Counted from the first letter of the stretch, positions 26,172 through 36,012 are shown. The stretch: 64,000 bases of DNA from Megamonas sp. UBA1796 (GCA_002319795.1 DCFU01000012.1:1-64000), one strand, 5' to 3'. Program-made: numbers and translations. Notes: generated by a model not told the origin, from the sequence alone.

Positions 26172-27464
26172 TCAAAGCCCGAAACGAGCCATGATCATAT
26201 CAACATGGCGCAGGAAATATTTATAATCGAAGCATTCGTCAATTTCCGCCTTGGACAGATATTTGGCAATATCCTCATCCTTCTCGACATTTGTACGGAA
26301 ATCTTCACCAGCCATCCAGCGCTTCATCGCATTGCGCTGTACCCACTTATAGGCATCCTCGCGCAACACACCCTTGCTTACGATGGCAAGCATGATGCGC
26401 TGACTGTAAATAAGTCCGCCGGTTTTATTGAGATTATCCATCATCGCCTCCGGATATACGAGCAATTTATCAATGATGTTCGTGAACTTCTTGATGCAGT
26501 AATCCACGTTGATTGTACTGTCCGGCAAAATCACACGCTCAACCGAGGAATGCGAAATATCGCGCTCATGCCAGAGCGTAATGTCCTCCATAGCTGCAAT
26601 CGCATTGCCACGTACCAGCCGAGCCATACCAGATACGCGCTCACAGGTAATCGGATTGCGTTTATGCGGCATGGCCGAAGACCCCTTCTGCCCCGGGGTA
26701 AAATATTCTTCAGCCTCACGAATATCTGTACGCTGAAGATTGCGAATCTCGGTTGCAAACTTCTCGAAAGAGCTGGCTACAATAGCAAGCGTCGTCATGT
26801 ATTCCGCATGACGGTCTCGCTGGATGACCTGCGTGGCGAGCTTGACTGCCTCAATACCAAGCTTTTTGCATACAATTTCCTCGATGCGCGGATCAATATT
26901 AGAATATGTACCTACCGCACCAGAAAGTTTCCCCACAGCAACCATCTTGCGTGCATGCTCCACACGTTCGATATCACGGTCAACCTCAGCACTCCAAAGG
27001 GCAAACTTCAATCCGAGCGTCATCGGCTCTGCATGGATTCCATGCGTACGCCCGATACAGACTGTATGCTTGTGCTCTGCGGCACGGCGCATGAGAACCT
27101 CACGGAATTTTCTGAGATCGTCCAGAATGATATCCGCAGATTTTTTCATCATGATGCCAAGAGCTGTATCCTTGACATCGCTGGAGGTCAGTCCCTTATG
27201 AATGTATTTTGAATCCTCCCCGACATATTCAGCAACATTCGTAAGGAACGCGATGATATCGTGGTTTGTTACTTTCTCGATTTCCTTTACGCGTTCCAAG
27301 TTGAACTGTGCCTTCTCACGGATATTTACAGCAGCTTCCTTCGGAATCTGTCCGAGTTCAGCCATAGCGTCACAGGCAGCGATTTCAACATCGAGCATGA
27401 CCTCAAACTCATGCTGCAACGTCCAGATCCTTCCCATTTCCGGGTTGGTATAGCGTTCGATCAT
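26172..27464 (-). CDS. purB: Adenylosuccinate lyase
   Basis: Cleaves adenylosuccinate to AMP and fumarate, and SAICAR to AICAR, in purine synthesis. 430 residues, cytoplasmic homotetramer of the fumarase/aspartase superfamily. Conserved segments: TNHDIIAFL near residue 68, GLTSSDVKDTA near 90, IGRTHGIHAEP near 138 with the general-base histidine, and the signature loop GSSAMPHKRNPITCE near 262. AGGGGGA precedes the ATG. A good promoter lies about 125 bp upstream of the start codon. Confidence 0.98.
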   Translation of the reverse strand: MIERYTNPEMGRIWTLQHEFEVMLDVEIAACDAMAELGQIPKEAAVNIREKAQFNLERVKEIEKVTNHDIIAFLTNVAEYVGEDSKYIHKGLTSSDVKDTALGIMMKKSADIILDDLRKFREVLMRRAAEHKHTVCIGRTHGIHAEPMTLGLKFALWSAEVDRDIERVEHARKMVAVGKLSGAVGTYSNIDPRIEEIVCKKLGIEAVKLATQVIQRDRHAEYMTTLAIVASSFEKFATEIRNLQRTDIREAEEYFTPGQKGSSAMPHKRNPITCERVSGMARLVRGNAIAAMEDITLWHERDISHSSVERVILPDSTINVDYCIKKFTNIIDKLLVYPEAMMDNLNKTGGLIYSQRIMLAIVSKGVLREDAYKWVQRNAMKRWMAGEDFRTNVEKDEDIAKYLSKAEIDECFDYKYFLRHVDMIMARFGL

Positions 27465-27823
27465 AAATACATTTCCCCCTTATATTCATCAGCACTTTTC
27501 TGCCGTATGAAATCAACACAAAAAGGACTCAAATTGACATAGTTATGCCTCATTTTGAGCTTGGAGACTATTTGTACCTTATTTCCCTCGTATATCATAG
27601 CATTGATACAGGAGTGCTGTCAACGCAATTCAAGTATTTCCCAACCTGCAGCTCCTGTTTGTTTGTCTTGTCCACGTGCAGTGGATTGTTGTAACTTATA
27701 TAAGCCGCCATCGTACCATAATGAAATTTTAGGATTCATCTTGTGCAAACCATATAAATCCGTTAAATTATATATGGGAATCTTTTTATTTTATTTTTCA
27801 ACAAACAGGCAAGGAGTGCATAT
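27465..27823. other. Divergent intergenic region, purB / def
   Basis: 359 bp without a gene, AT-rich. It contains the purB promoter listed separately. I looked for a purine riboswitch or other structured leader and saw none that I could support. Confidence 0.4.
27594..27623 (-). promoter_or_regulatory. purB promoter
   Basis: On the minus strand TTGACA (27623-27618) is followed after 18 bp by TATGAT (27599-27594). The -35 matches consensus fully and the -10 at five of six positions. Predicted start near 27588 gives a leader of about 125 bases before purB. Confidence 0.65.
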
Positions 27824-28237
27824 ATGATCAGAGAAATTGTCAAAGATACTATCTTTTTAAGCCAGCAAGCCACATCTGCAACGATTGACGATGTATGGAT
27901 TGTCGATGATTTGCTGGATACAATCAAGGAACATGCCGACCATTGCGTAGGATTAGCCGCCAATATGATCGGACAAAACAAAAGCATCATCATCGTAAAA
28001 GCAGGACCTGTATTCCTTCCCATGCTGAATCCAATTCTTACAAAAAAATCCACAAAAACATACGAAACCAAAGAAGGCTGCCTTTCCCTTCCAGGCGAAA
28101 GAATAGTTATCCGTCATGAGAGTATTGAAGTAAGATATCACGACCCAAAGTTCAAAAAACAAAAACAAAGGTTTAGCGGTATTACGGCGGAAATCATCCA
28201 GCACGAAATAGACCATTGCTGCGGCATTTTAATCTGA
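27824..28237 (+). CDS. def: Short peptide deformylase
   Basis: Removes the N-formyl group from nascent proteins; Fe2+/Zn2+ enzyme. 137 residues, a short form. Motif 1 reads GLAANMIG (residues 43-50), with methionine where classical enzymes have the oxyanion glutamine. Motif 2 is EGCLSLPG (metal ligand C86), and motif 3 is QHEIDH (H127, E128, H131). AAGGAG precedes the ATG. It stands alone between purB and the sugar cluster. The GLAANMIG variant recurs in short Firmicute deformylase-like proteins, so it may be a second, specialised enzyme in addition to a housekeeping copy elsewhere. Confidence 0.88.
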   Translation: MIREIVKDTIFLSQQATSATIDDVWIVDDLLDTIKEHADHCVGLAANMIGQNKSIIIVKAGPVFLPMLNPILTKKSTKTYETKEGCLSLPGERIVIRHESIEVRYHDPKFKKQKQRFSGITAEIIQHEIDHCCGILI

Positions 28238-28550
28238 CCTGTGAGGTGCCAAAGATACAAATGTGATCTGCATTTACAATATATAATGAAGTAATCAACA
28301 ATCCAGACATATAAGATAAAATCGTAAAGCTTACAGTAAAACAACCAAACTTCTGCCATATACATTGGATATATCCAGCACAACGTATGTTAGTATAGGG
28401 ATATTTGAACCGCAATAAAGCCGTTCCCCGTACGTTACAGAGGAACGGCTTTATCAATATCTTGCGAAACGTAAAGCGAAAACTGACTGCATGCTTTATA
28501 TTGTCACCGTCCAGGCACGCAGAAAATCGCTATATCCGGCAGCTGCACTT
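28238..28550. other. Intergenic stretch between convergent genes
   Basis: 313 bp, no gene seen. Holds the terminator listed at 28416-28454. Confidence 0.5.
28416..28454. terminator. Bidirectional terminator
   Basis: ATAAAGCCGTTCC and GGAACGGCTTTAT (28416-28428 and 28442-28454) form a long stem between the convergent deformylase and GPH transporter genes. Moderately T-rich flanks on both strands. Confidence 0.7.
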
Positions 28551-29939
28551 TCAGTGCTGTTCTACGATCTGTGCATTGTCCACAGCTGCCTGTTCCAAAT
28601 AAGCACGATTCAGTTTATAGCTGCGTCCTAAAAGAGCACACAGGAAGTAAGCAATGGCTGGCAAAATAGTGAAAATGAAGATAATCCCTGTAACCGTATC
28701 TCCCGATTGAATGGGCACACCCGCATGGTAATTGACAGCAGAAAGTATCCAGCCAATCAACGCGCCGCCGCAAGCAAAACCAACCTTCAAAACAAATAAT
28801 ATTCCGGCAAAGCTGATACCGGTAATACGGCGGCCCCCCTGACGTTCACCGTATTCTACGGTATCAGACATCATAACCCATTGAATCGGCGTGGTCATCC
28901 TATGAAAAAAACCAATAACGAACATAAAGACAAACATCGGCGGCAATGAATCTGTCGGAACAAAAAACATAAGCAGACTCAACGACCCCAGAATGATATT
29001 ATCAAAAATATAGACTCTGACCTTACAAATCTTATCTGTCACCCTCTTGGCAATTGCACTGCCGAGGATACTGCCAACAGAGTAGAGTCCCAAGAACAAC
29101 GCAAAATACGAAGCGCTGCCTAAAATATAGGTGACATAATACATCATCGAACCGCCACGAATCGAAAGTGCCATGATGTTCAGAAAAGTAAAGCCGGCCA
29201 CAATCCTCCACTGATCGTTTTTTGCCAGTTCCCGTATATCCGAGAAAAAACTGGATTGATACGCCTGCTTTACCTGTACACGTTCTTTGGTGCTATAAAA
29301 ACAAAGCAGCAGCATCAAGCAAGCCAATACAGCCAGAATCGCAATACTGCCCTGGTAGCCAAGTGCTTTATCATTGCCGCCAATATAATTGGCCATCGGA
29401 ACCATAAGTACCGTGCTAAGCATCCCGCCTGCAGTCGCAAGCACAAAACGATAAGACTGTAAAGACATACGTTCCTTATCATTGGCGGTAATGACGCCGC
29501 CCAGAGCACAGTACGGAATATTGACGAAGGTATACATTACCATGAGCAGCGTATAGGTTACCGCAGCAAAAATCATTTTTCCATTCATATCAAAGGATGG
29601 TATTGTATAAACCAAGATGCAGGCAACCGCAAACGGTACCGCACCAAAAAGGATAAACGGACGAAACTGGCCCCAGTGCGTACGCGTCCGATCAGCCAGA
29701 TGCCCCATAACCGGATCTGCCACAGCATCCAGCACTCTGGCGAGCAAGAACATACTGCCGACGAAAGCTGCAGGTATGCCGACAATATCGGTATAAAAAA
29801 ACATCATATAAAGCATAACATTATCAAAGACGATATGGCTGGCCGCATCACCGAATCCATAGCCGATTTTTTCCTTACAGGACAGCTTCATGCCTTCATC
29901 TGTTCCCAAAACGGCCTCTCCCTGTGTTAATGTGCTCAT
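28551..29939 (-). CDS. GPH-family sugar:cation symporter (YicJ-like)
   Basis: Membrane symporter of the glycoside-pentoside-hexuronide family, major facilitator fold with 12 hydrophobic segments, about 462 residues. Landmarks are EKIGYGFGDAASHIVFDNVMLYM at the start (first helix, quoted in part), DAVADPVMGHLADRT after helix 2 and the IGFFHRMTTPIQWVMMSD loop. Two adjacent ATGs are possible starts; I use the second for better distance to GAGGTG. It begins 10 bp after the alpha-xylosidase gene ends, as yicJ and yicI are paired in E. coli. Probable substrate: alpha-xylosides such as isoprimeverose. Confidence 0.9.
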   Translation of the reverse strand: MSTLTQGEAVLGTDEGMKLSCKEKIGYGFGDAASHIVFDNVMLYMMFFYTDIVGIPAAFVGSMFLLARVLDAVADPVMGHLADRTRTHWGQFRPFILFGAVPFAVACILVYTIPSFDMNGKMIFAAVTYTLLMVMYTFVNIPYCALGGVITANDKERMSLQSYRFVLATAGGMLSTVLMVPMANYIGGNDKALGYQGSIAILAVLACLMLLLCFYSTKERVQVKQAYQSSFFSDIRELAKNDQWRIVAGFTFLNIMALSIRGGSMMYYVTYILGSASYFALFLGLYSVGSILGSAIAKRVTDKICKVRVYIFDNIILGSLSLLMFFVPTDSLPPMFVFMFVIGFFHRMTTPIQWVMMSDTVEYGERQGGRRITGISFAGILFVLKVGFACGGALIGWILSAVNYHAGVPIQSGDTVTGIIFIFTILPAIAYFLCALLGRSYKLNRAYLEQAAVDNAQIVEQH

Positions 29940-29951
29940 CATTGCACCTCA

Positions 29952-32288
29952 TTATTTTTCATTTTGCACTTTTTCGAAAATCAATTCCGCTGTATCCGGA
30001 GCAATACACCACTTACAGCTGTCGTCCCCATCAGGTCGTGCAGTTCCCTGCAGTAAACGATACCTGCCGGACGGCAGAAGAATACTGCACGATTTTTTAA
30101 GACCGGTAAAACGAAGAACATACCTCGAACCCTCACGGCGAGCCTCTGCTTCAACAGCATAATCACGTTCCAGAGCAGTGACCTTCGTATGCGCTGCCGC
30201 TTTATCGTTCAGATGTGCGAGGTAAAAGGTGACCTGATCCAGATAATCATAATCCGGCCGTTCCTGGTTGTTTCCTAACGCCAATATAGTGTTCTCCCTC
30301 ACGAAAATCGGCAGGCTCATAAAGTCATAGGTCTCTTTCAGCCAGCAATTCCCCACGACGCTTTTACCTGTAAATAAATGCGTCCATGTACCAGCCGGCA
30401 GATAATAGGTAACCGCGCCGTCCTCCTGCATCACCGGAGCTACCAGCAAGGAATCCCCCAACATATATTGGCGGTCAAGATATTCACAGGCAGGGTCCTC
30501 CTGAAACTCAAGCAGCATAGCCCGCATTAACGGCACACCAGTTTCATGCGCTATTTCAGCCAGCTGATACAAGTACGGCATCAGGCGGCATTTCCACTGC
30601 GTGAAATAGCGTAAGACATCAACGGCTTCTCCATCATAAGCCCAGGGAACACGGTAAGACTTGCTGCCGTGCAAACGGCTGTGACTGGAGAGCAGCCCGA
30701 AGGCACACCAACGTTTGTAAACATCTGCAGGTGATGTGTTTTCAAAACCGCCGATATCGTGACTCCAAAAGGAAAATCCGGACAATCCGAGAGACAGTCC
30801 CCCACGCAGTGTCTCTGCCATAGACTCATAAGTTCCATGGCAATCGCCGCCCCAATGAACCGGGAACGATTGTGAACCAGCCGTAGCCGACCGGGCAAAA
30901 AGGACAGCCTCTCCCTCCCCGCGTTTCTTTTGCAACAGATCAAATACCGTTTTGTTATAAAGGTAGGTATAATAATTATGCATTTTCTCTGGATCAGAAC
31001 CATCAGCATATTTGACCTCCGTCGGAACAAACTCACCGAAATCTGTCTTGAAGCAATCAACCCCCATGTCAAGAAGTTGTGCAAGATAGCCTGTATACCA
31101 TGCACAGGCCTCAGGATTCGTAAAATCAATAACCGCCATGCCCGCTTGCCAGCGATCCTGCTGCCAGACGCAACCGTCCTTGGTCTCAATGAAATAGTGC
31201 CGTTGCATACCTTCATCAAAAAGTCTCGACTGCTGGCTTATATAGGGATTCAGCCAAACGCAGATCTTTAACCCTCTGGCTTTCAGCCGGGCAAGCATTT
31301 CCTTCGGTTGTGGAAATACTTTTTCATCCCAGATAAAATCGCACCAATGCAATGCTTTCATCCAAAAACAGTCAAAATGGAACACATGGATTGGCAGACA
31401 ACGTTCCTGCATACCATCAATGAAGCTTGTCACTGTCTTTTCATCGTAGTCCGTTGTAAAGGAAGTCGACAGCCACAGTCCAAAGGACCATGCCGGCAGA
31501 CGTGGTATCCGGCCAGTCATTGCTGTGTAGCCGGACAGAACCTCTTTGAGATTTGTTCCGCCAATAATATGATAGGTCAGGGATTCGCCCTTGACTGAAA
31601 ATTGTACCTGAGAAACCTTTTCCGAAGCAACTTCGAGCGAAACCTTGTCCGGCTGTTCAATGAAAACACCATAACTGCGGTTCGTCATATAAAACGGAAC
31701 ATTCTTATATGCCTGCTCTGTACTCGTACCGCCATCAAGATTCCAAAGTTCAACATTTTGCCCATTCTTCACAAAAGACGTGAATCGTTCTCCCAAGCCA
31801 TAGACAAGCTCTCCAACCTGCAGCCCCAGCTGCTCATACATATACGGCGTCTGGGTTTCTATATTCCTCGCATAACCAGCAGATTTCACACCACTCGACG
31901 TAAGTTTCCGGCCTTCATAAAAGAAGTCCATCTGCCACTCACCCTTTTTATACAAACACACAAGCATTTTGCCGCTTCGCAGCCAGATTTTTTCCTCATC
32001 CTCTGTGAAACTAAGTTTGGCTTCGGGATCGTTATGCAAATGAAACTTCGGAACTTTTACATAATTTCCACGAAAATGTTCTATACGGACGCAAATAGTA
32101 TCTGTCTGCCGCGTTGAAAAGGTATATGTAAACAAAGGAACATCTACCTGGTTTTTACGTTCTGCAACATTTTTAGGAGCAACATGTACCCGCAGTTCAT
32201 CTGCCTTTTTTTCTGCCTCAAAAAAACATATTGGGTTTATGACTTGCAAATTTTTTTGAATAAGCCAGTTGCCGTCACTTATTTTCAT
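29952..32288 (-). CDS. yicI: Alpha-xylosidase, GH31 (YicI-like)
   Basis: Glycoside hydrolase family 31 enzyme, 778 residues, no signal peptide, so intracellular. The catalytic nucleophile is D416 in DCFKTDFGEF and the acid/base is D482 in WGGDCHG; both coincide with the E. coli YicI numbering. Order: N-terminal beta-sandwich (1-245), (beta/alpha)8 barrel (about 250-590), C-terminal beta domains. The substrate loop HVFHFDCFWMK, containing F304-D306-F308, matches alpha-xylosidases rather than alpha-glucosidases. AAGGAG precedes the ATG. Removes xylose from xyloglucan fragments such as isoprimeverose. Divergent from an AraC regulator. Confidence 0.94.
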   Translation of the reverse strand: MKISDGNWLIQKNLQVINPICFFEAEKKADELRVHVAPKNVAERKNQVDVPLFTYTFSTRQTDTICVRIEHFRGNYVKVPKFHLHNDPEAKLSFTEDEEKIWLRSGKMLVCLYKKGEWQMDFFYEGRKLTSSGVKSAGYARNIETQTPYMYEQLGLQVGELVYGLGERFTSFVKNGQNVELWNLDGGTSTEQAYKNVPFYMTNRSYGVFIEQPDKVSLEVASEKVSQVQFSVKGESLTYHIIGGTNLKEVLSGYTAMTGRIPRLPAWSFGLWLSTSFTTDYDEKTVTSFIDGMQERCLPIHVFHFDCFWMKALHWCDFIWDEKVFPQPKEMLARLKARGLKICVWLNPYISQQSRLFDEGMQRHYFIETKDGCVWQQDRWQAGMAVIDFTNPEACAWYTGYLAQLLDMGVDCFKTDFGEFVPTEVKYADGSDPEKMHNYYTYLYNKTVFDLLQKKRGEGEAVLFARSATAGSQSFPVHWGGDCHGTYESMAETLRGGLSLGLSGFSFWSHDIGGFENTSPADVYKRWCAFGLLSSHSRLHGSKSYRVPWAYDGEAVDVLRYFTQWKCRLMPYLYQLAEIAHETGVPLMRAMLLEFQEDPACEYLDRQYMLGDSLLVAPVMQEDGAVTYYLPAGTWTHLFTGKSVVGNCWLKETYDFMSLPIFVRENTILALGNNQERPDYDYLDQVTFYLAHLNDKAAAHTKVTALERDYAVEAEARREGSRYVLRFTGLKKSCSILLPSGRYRLLQGTARPDGDDSCKWCIAPDTAELIFEKVQNEK

Positions 32289-32599
32289 AATCGAATTCTC
32301 CTTTTATAATAAACTCCTGCATCGGTGATTTCTCCAGTAAAAACATTTTGTCTGCAGCAGCGGGCCCTGCTCACCGAGACAACTCTTATTTCTACTTATT
32401 TAAAATCCATTTTCAGTATAATTTATATTGATTTATCCCTCTTGCTGTATTTTGTCCTCGATTAACACTATTTTGACTTTTTGAATTAATCGGTCATCAA
32501 TTCATAAATCTCACTTTTGCATAAGGGGAATTTGTGATACACTATAGCAAATCATATAGTATGCTGACTCATCACTTATATATACGGGGGACAACGGTA
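32289..32599. promoter_or_regulatory. Divergent intergenic region, alpha-xylosidase / AraC
   Basis: 311 bp, AT-rich, no gene. It should hold both promoters and the AraC-type operator. Candidate -10 elements (TATAAT-like at about 32418-32424) are present, but I cannot define a full promoter. Confidence 0.4.
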
Positions 32600-33469
32600 A
32601 TGGATAAAGAAGTATTAAAAGAGCATCGAATCCACGGCACGCATTTTTTTCCGTTGGGGATCTATAAGAACCAGCACGGCCCCGGAGAAATGGTGTTGGA
32701 TTTCCACTGGCATGATGAATGGGAATTTTTTTTGATTACACAAGGAAACGGACTGTTCCAGGTAGATGATAAACAACAAAGTTTGACAAAAAATCAGGCC
32801 ATATTTTCACAAAACCGAGCCATCCACGGTGGCAGACCATTGCTTGACGATGGTTGTTCATATCAGGCTGTCGTATTTCACCCAAGATTTCTGGCCGACC
32901 ACGCCATCGACCCGATACAAATCGAATATATCGAGCCTTTTCTTACAGGCAAAAAAAAATTTCCGGATTTCATCCTGAACCAGACAGCTGCAGAAAAACA
33001 AATCATTCTTTTACTTAAAGACATATTTGAATCTTGTGAGCAAAAGCCCCTGGGTTATGAACTGCATGCCAAGGGAAATCTACTCCTGATCTGGTCTGTC
33101 CTGTTATCCAACGGGAATTTTTCTGAAACCAAAAATCCCCTACGCCAACAGGAACAAGTAGCCAAAATCAAGCTTATCCTCACTTTTATCCACGAGAATT
33201 ATCAAAAAAAAATAACCGTGCCACAAATGGCACAAAATCTGGGAATGAGCGAAAGTTATTTTTGCCGTTTTTTCAAGCGTATGATGTACATGACGCCAAT
33301 GGAATATATCCAGCGCTATCGAATCCGCATCGCCGCCAATGAATTGTCCTGCAGCAGTAAGCACATCATTGAAACTGCATATAACTGCGGCTTCGACAAT
33401 CTGAGCTATTTCAATCAGATCTTTAAGAAATATATGGCCTGTACTCCATCCAAATATCGCAGTCTCTGA
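32600..33469 (+). CDS. AraC-family regulator of the alpha-xylosidase operon
   Basis: AraC/XylS-type activator, 289 residues. N-terminal cupin-type sugar-sensing domain with FHWHDEWEFFLITQGNG (metal-site-like histidines) and a C-terminal double HTH (about 190-289) with ITVPQMAQNLGMSESYFCR and IIETAYNCGFDNLSYFNQIFK (quoted in two parts). The ATG at 32600 follows GGGGGA. Divergent from the xylosidase/symporter operon, which it most likely activates in response to the sugar. Confidence 0.92.
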   Translation: MDKEVLKEHRIHGTHFFPLGIYKNQHGPGEMVLDFHWHDEWEFFLITQGNGLFQVDDKQQSLTKNQAIFSQNRAIHGGRPLLDDGCSYQAVVFHPRFLADHAIDPIQIEYIEPFLTGKKKFPDFILNQTAAEKQIILLLKDIFESCEQKPLGYELHAKGNLLLIWSVLLSNGNFSETKNPLRQQEQVAKIKLILTFIHENYQKKITVPQMAQNLGMSESYFCRFFKRMMYMTPMEYIQRYRIRIAANELSCSSKHIIETAYNCGFDNLSYFNQIFKKYMACTPSKYRSL

Positions 33470-33715
33470 CAGCTCCTTGCACCAGAAGAATTTATACCTG
33501 TTTTCCGCGCCCTATCCTATTGTCATTCATTATAGGATAGGGCATATGTGTATCTGCCGGAGCCGGAAATATGCGTATCAAATTAATTTTAAATTTGTAC
33601 AATATATGACAATCAGTAAGCAACGTTCCACAATATGTAGTAATTTGGCTGAATTTACCGTCTTATGCCCCTTGTTCATGCTAAGGTTTCAGCTTTATAA
33701 TAAATTATGCTTTAA

Positions 33716-33741
33716 GAGCGGCCCAGGCAAAAAGGCCGCTC
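33716..33741 (+). terminator. Hairpin just upstream of the ribonucleotide reductase
   Basis: Perfect 8-bp stem GAGCGGCC / GGCCGCTC (33716-33723 and 33734-33741) followed by ATTTTATT. It sits only 24 bp before the start codon, so it is either the terminator of the AraC transcript or a leader structure of the reductase. A second hairpin, CCCTATCCTAT / ATAGGATAGGG at about 33509-33543, lies nearer the AraC stop. Confidence 0.5.
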
Positions 33742-33765
33742 ATTTTATTCAGGAGTTGAAGACAA

Positions 33766-36012
33766 TTGGAAAAATGGTATGAAACAGAAATCGGCAAAGG
33801 AATCTTAAAAGCGAAATATTACCATACAGGAGAAACGAAGCCGCAGCAGCTTATCGACCGCGTGACCTCCATCTTTTCATCTGGTGTTGGCAAGTCCATG
33901 CAGGCCTATCTCAAAACCGGCTCTATCTGCCCCGCAGGCCGTACGCTCTACGCTGCCGGTGCCAAGGGAAAATTCAAGAGCAGCCTGAGCAACTGCTATA
34001 TCCTGCCATCGCCGGCGGATGACATCGAATCGATCTTTAAGGTCAACCGGGAAATCGCGAAGATTTTTTCCTATGGCGGCGGTATCGGCGTCAACATCAG
34101 TAACCTTCGTCCAAAAGAAAGCCGCGTCAACAACGTCGCACGGACCTCTACAGGTTCCGTATCCTTCCTGAAAATTTTTAACACTACGGGCGAGGTCATC
34201 AGTCAAAACGGCCGCCGCGGCGCAATGCTCGCGGGACTGAACTGCGACCATCCGGATATCTACGAGTTCCTGCATATGAAGCAGCACAATGAAAAACTTG
34301 CTTCCATGAACCTTTCGATTCTGTTTAAAGACGATTTCATGCAAGCCGTTATCGACGGTGCAGATTACGAACTAAAATTTGATGTCCAGTCTACCGGCCA
34401 AAAAATCCGCACGAAAATCAAAGCCGCAGACTTTTTTGATGAATTCTGTCAGACACAATGGGATTGGGGGGATCCAGGCGCACTATTCATTGACCGCCTG
34501 AACGATTACACTCTGCTCAGCGGCTATGATGAATACAACATTGAAATCACCAATCCATGCGGTGAATTTGGCGGCAATGCCTACAATTCCTGCAACCTCA
34601 TGAGCATCAACCTCTATAACTTCATTGAGGACAGATTCAGCGACAATCCGCATATCAATGAGGACGCCTTCCTGCAGGCCGTACATACAGCTGTCCTGGC
34701 ACTCGATGAAGTGCTCGACTACAGCTATGACACACAACCACTTGAGGAAAACCGTCAATGCATTGATGACTGGCGCAGCATCGGTCTGGGACTCTTTGGT
34801 GTCGCCGATGCATTGATTGCCATGAAACTACAGTACGGCAGCAACGAAGGTAATGATTTCATAGCCTGCATCATGCATCTCATGTTTGTAGAGGCCGCAC
34901 GCACTTCAGCAGAACTTGCAGAGAAAAAAGGGGCTTTCCATCGCTACGATTGGGCAAAGACGGAAAAATCCCCTCTCCTCGAGCTACTGCATAAAGAAGC
35001 TCCTTCCGTCTACGAAAAAATCAAAGCACATGGCCTCCGCAACGGCACTTTGCTCTCGATTGCCCCTACAGGTACGATCTCACTGCTCATGGGGGTATTC
35101 TCCGGCGGCTGTGAGCCTCTCTACAAAATCAGCTACGAACGCACTACGCATAAAATGGAGGGAGAGCACAAAACCTTTAAAGTCTATGCCCATTCGGTAA
35201 AGGATCTGCTGGATTACTATCATCTGAGCTATGATACCGAGGATGAAGAACTCAAACGCCGTTTCCCCTGGATCATCGAAAGCCATGATGTACCGTATCT
35301 CAATCGCGTAAAGATGCAGGCAGCTATGCAGAAATATGTTGACAACTCGATTTCTTCCACAGTCAACCTTCGTCACGATGCTACTCCGAATGATATCCGA
35401 AGCATCTACACCGCTGCCTGGAAAGCTCGTTGCAAAGGCATCACCGTCTTTCGCGATGGCTGCAAACGCGGCAACATCCTCGGTGTCACCGACGCACAGT
35501 CAGAAATCAAATACGACTCAATACAGCCCATGAAACGCCAAAGCATTGAACGTCTGGATGGCTGCACCGTTATCCGGCACACTTCCTGCGTTGATAAAAT
35601 GTATATTACCATCAATAAGACACCCGATGGACAAATATTTGAGATTTTCACCAATGCTTCCGGCGGCTGCGCGAGCAACATCGCTACAATTACACGCCTG
35701 ACCTCGCTGGCACTGCGTTCGGGTATAAGCGTGCGTGACATCATCAAGCAGCTCGCAATGTGCCGTTGCTCTGCCTGTCAGGCTCTTATCCGCGACGGCC
35801 GTCGCGATATTTCCCTCTCCTGTGGAAGTGCCATTGCCTCCGCCCTCGCCGAAATCTACAACGAATCTCAGGAAAAAACTGAAGATAAATACACGGACAA
35901 GCGTGAGAATGTATCCATCAACCGCCAATGCCCCGAATGTGGCCACTACAGCCTGCGCCCTGAAGGGAACTGCCTCACCTGCACCTACTGCGGCTGGTCG
36001 AAATGTGAATAG
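33766..36012 (+). CDS. nrdJ: Adenosylcobalamin-dependent (class II) ribonucleotide reductase
   Basis: Reduces ribonucleotides to deoxyribonucleotides with a 5'-deoxyadenosyl radical from B12; oxygen-independent. 748 residues in one chain. Redox and radical sites: C77 in SLSNCYILP, the finger-loop NPCGEFGGNAYNSCNL (N263, C265, E267), and PTGTISLLMGVFSGGCEPLY as the partner segment with the second redox cysteine. The C-terminus is a zinc-ribbon-like tail with CPECGHYS and CTYCGWSKC. The start codon is TTG at 33766 with AGGAG 10 bases upstream; no in-frame ATG lies close by. Stands alone. No B12 riboswitch was recognised upstream. Confidence 0.95.
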   Translation: MEKWYETEIGKGILKAKYYHTGETKPQQLIDRVTSIFSSGVGKSMQAYLKTGSICPAGRTLYAAGAKGKFKSSLSNCYILPSPADDIESIFKVNREIAKIFSYGGGIGVNISNLRPKESRVNNVARTSTGSVSFLKIFNTTGEVISQNGRRGAMLAGLNCDHPDIYEFLHMKQHNEKLASMNLSILFKDDFMQAVIDGADYELKFDVQSTGQKIRTKIKAADFFDEFCQTQWDWGDPGALFIDRLNDYTLLSGYDEYNIEITNPCGEFGGNAYNSCNLMSINLYNFIEDRFSDNPHINEDAFLQAVHTAVLALDEVLDYSYDTQPLEENRQCIDDWRSIGLGLFGVADALIAMKLQYGSNEGNDFIACIMHLMFVEAARTSAELAEKKGAFHRYDWAKTEKSPLLELLHKEAPSVYEKIKAHGLRNGTLLSIAPTGTISLLMGVFSGGCEPLYKISYERTTHKMEGEHKTFKVYAHSVKDLLDYYHLSYDTEDEELKRRFPWIIESHDVPYLNRVKMQAAMQKYVDNSISSTVNLRHDATPNDIRSIYTAAWKARCKGITVFRDGCKRGNILGVTDAQSEIKYDSIQPMKRQSIERLDGCTVIRHTSCVDKMYITINKTPDGQIFEIFTNASGGCASNIATITRLTSLALRSGISVRDIIKQLAMCRCSACQALIRDGRRDISLSCGSAIASALAEIYNESQEKTEDKYTDKRENVSINRQCPECGHYSLRPEGNCLTCTYCGWSKCE

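Noticed and set aside
26205..27212. Plus-strand open frame of 335 codons opposite purB
   Set aside because: Mirror of the purB reading frame; no family features or ribosome site.
8833..33741. Shared GAGCGGCC/GGCCGCTC stems at 8833-8857 and 33716-33741 as a dispersed repeat
   Set aside because: Only the 8-bp stem matches, in opposite order of arms; loops and flanks differ, so coincidence of GC-rich terminators is enough.
33477..33765. Cobalamin riboswitch before the class II reductase
   Set aside because: No B12-box-like sequence or multi-stem architecture could be recognised; only two simple hairpins.
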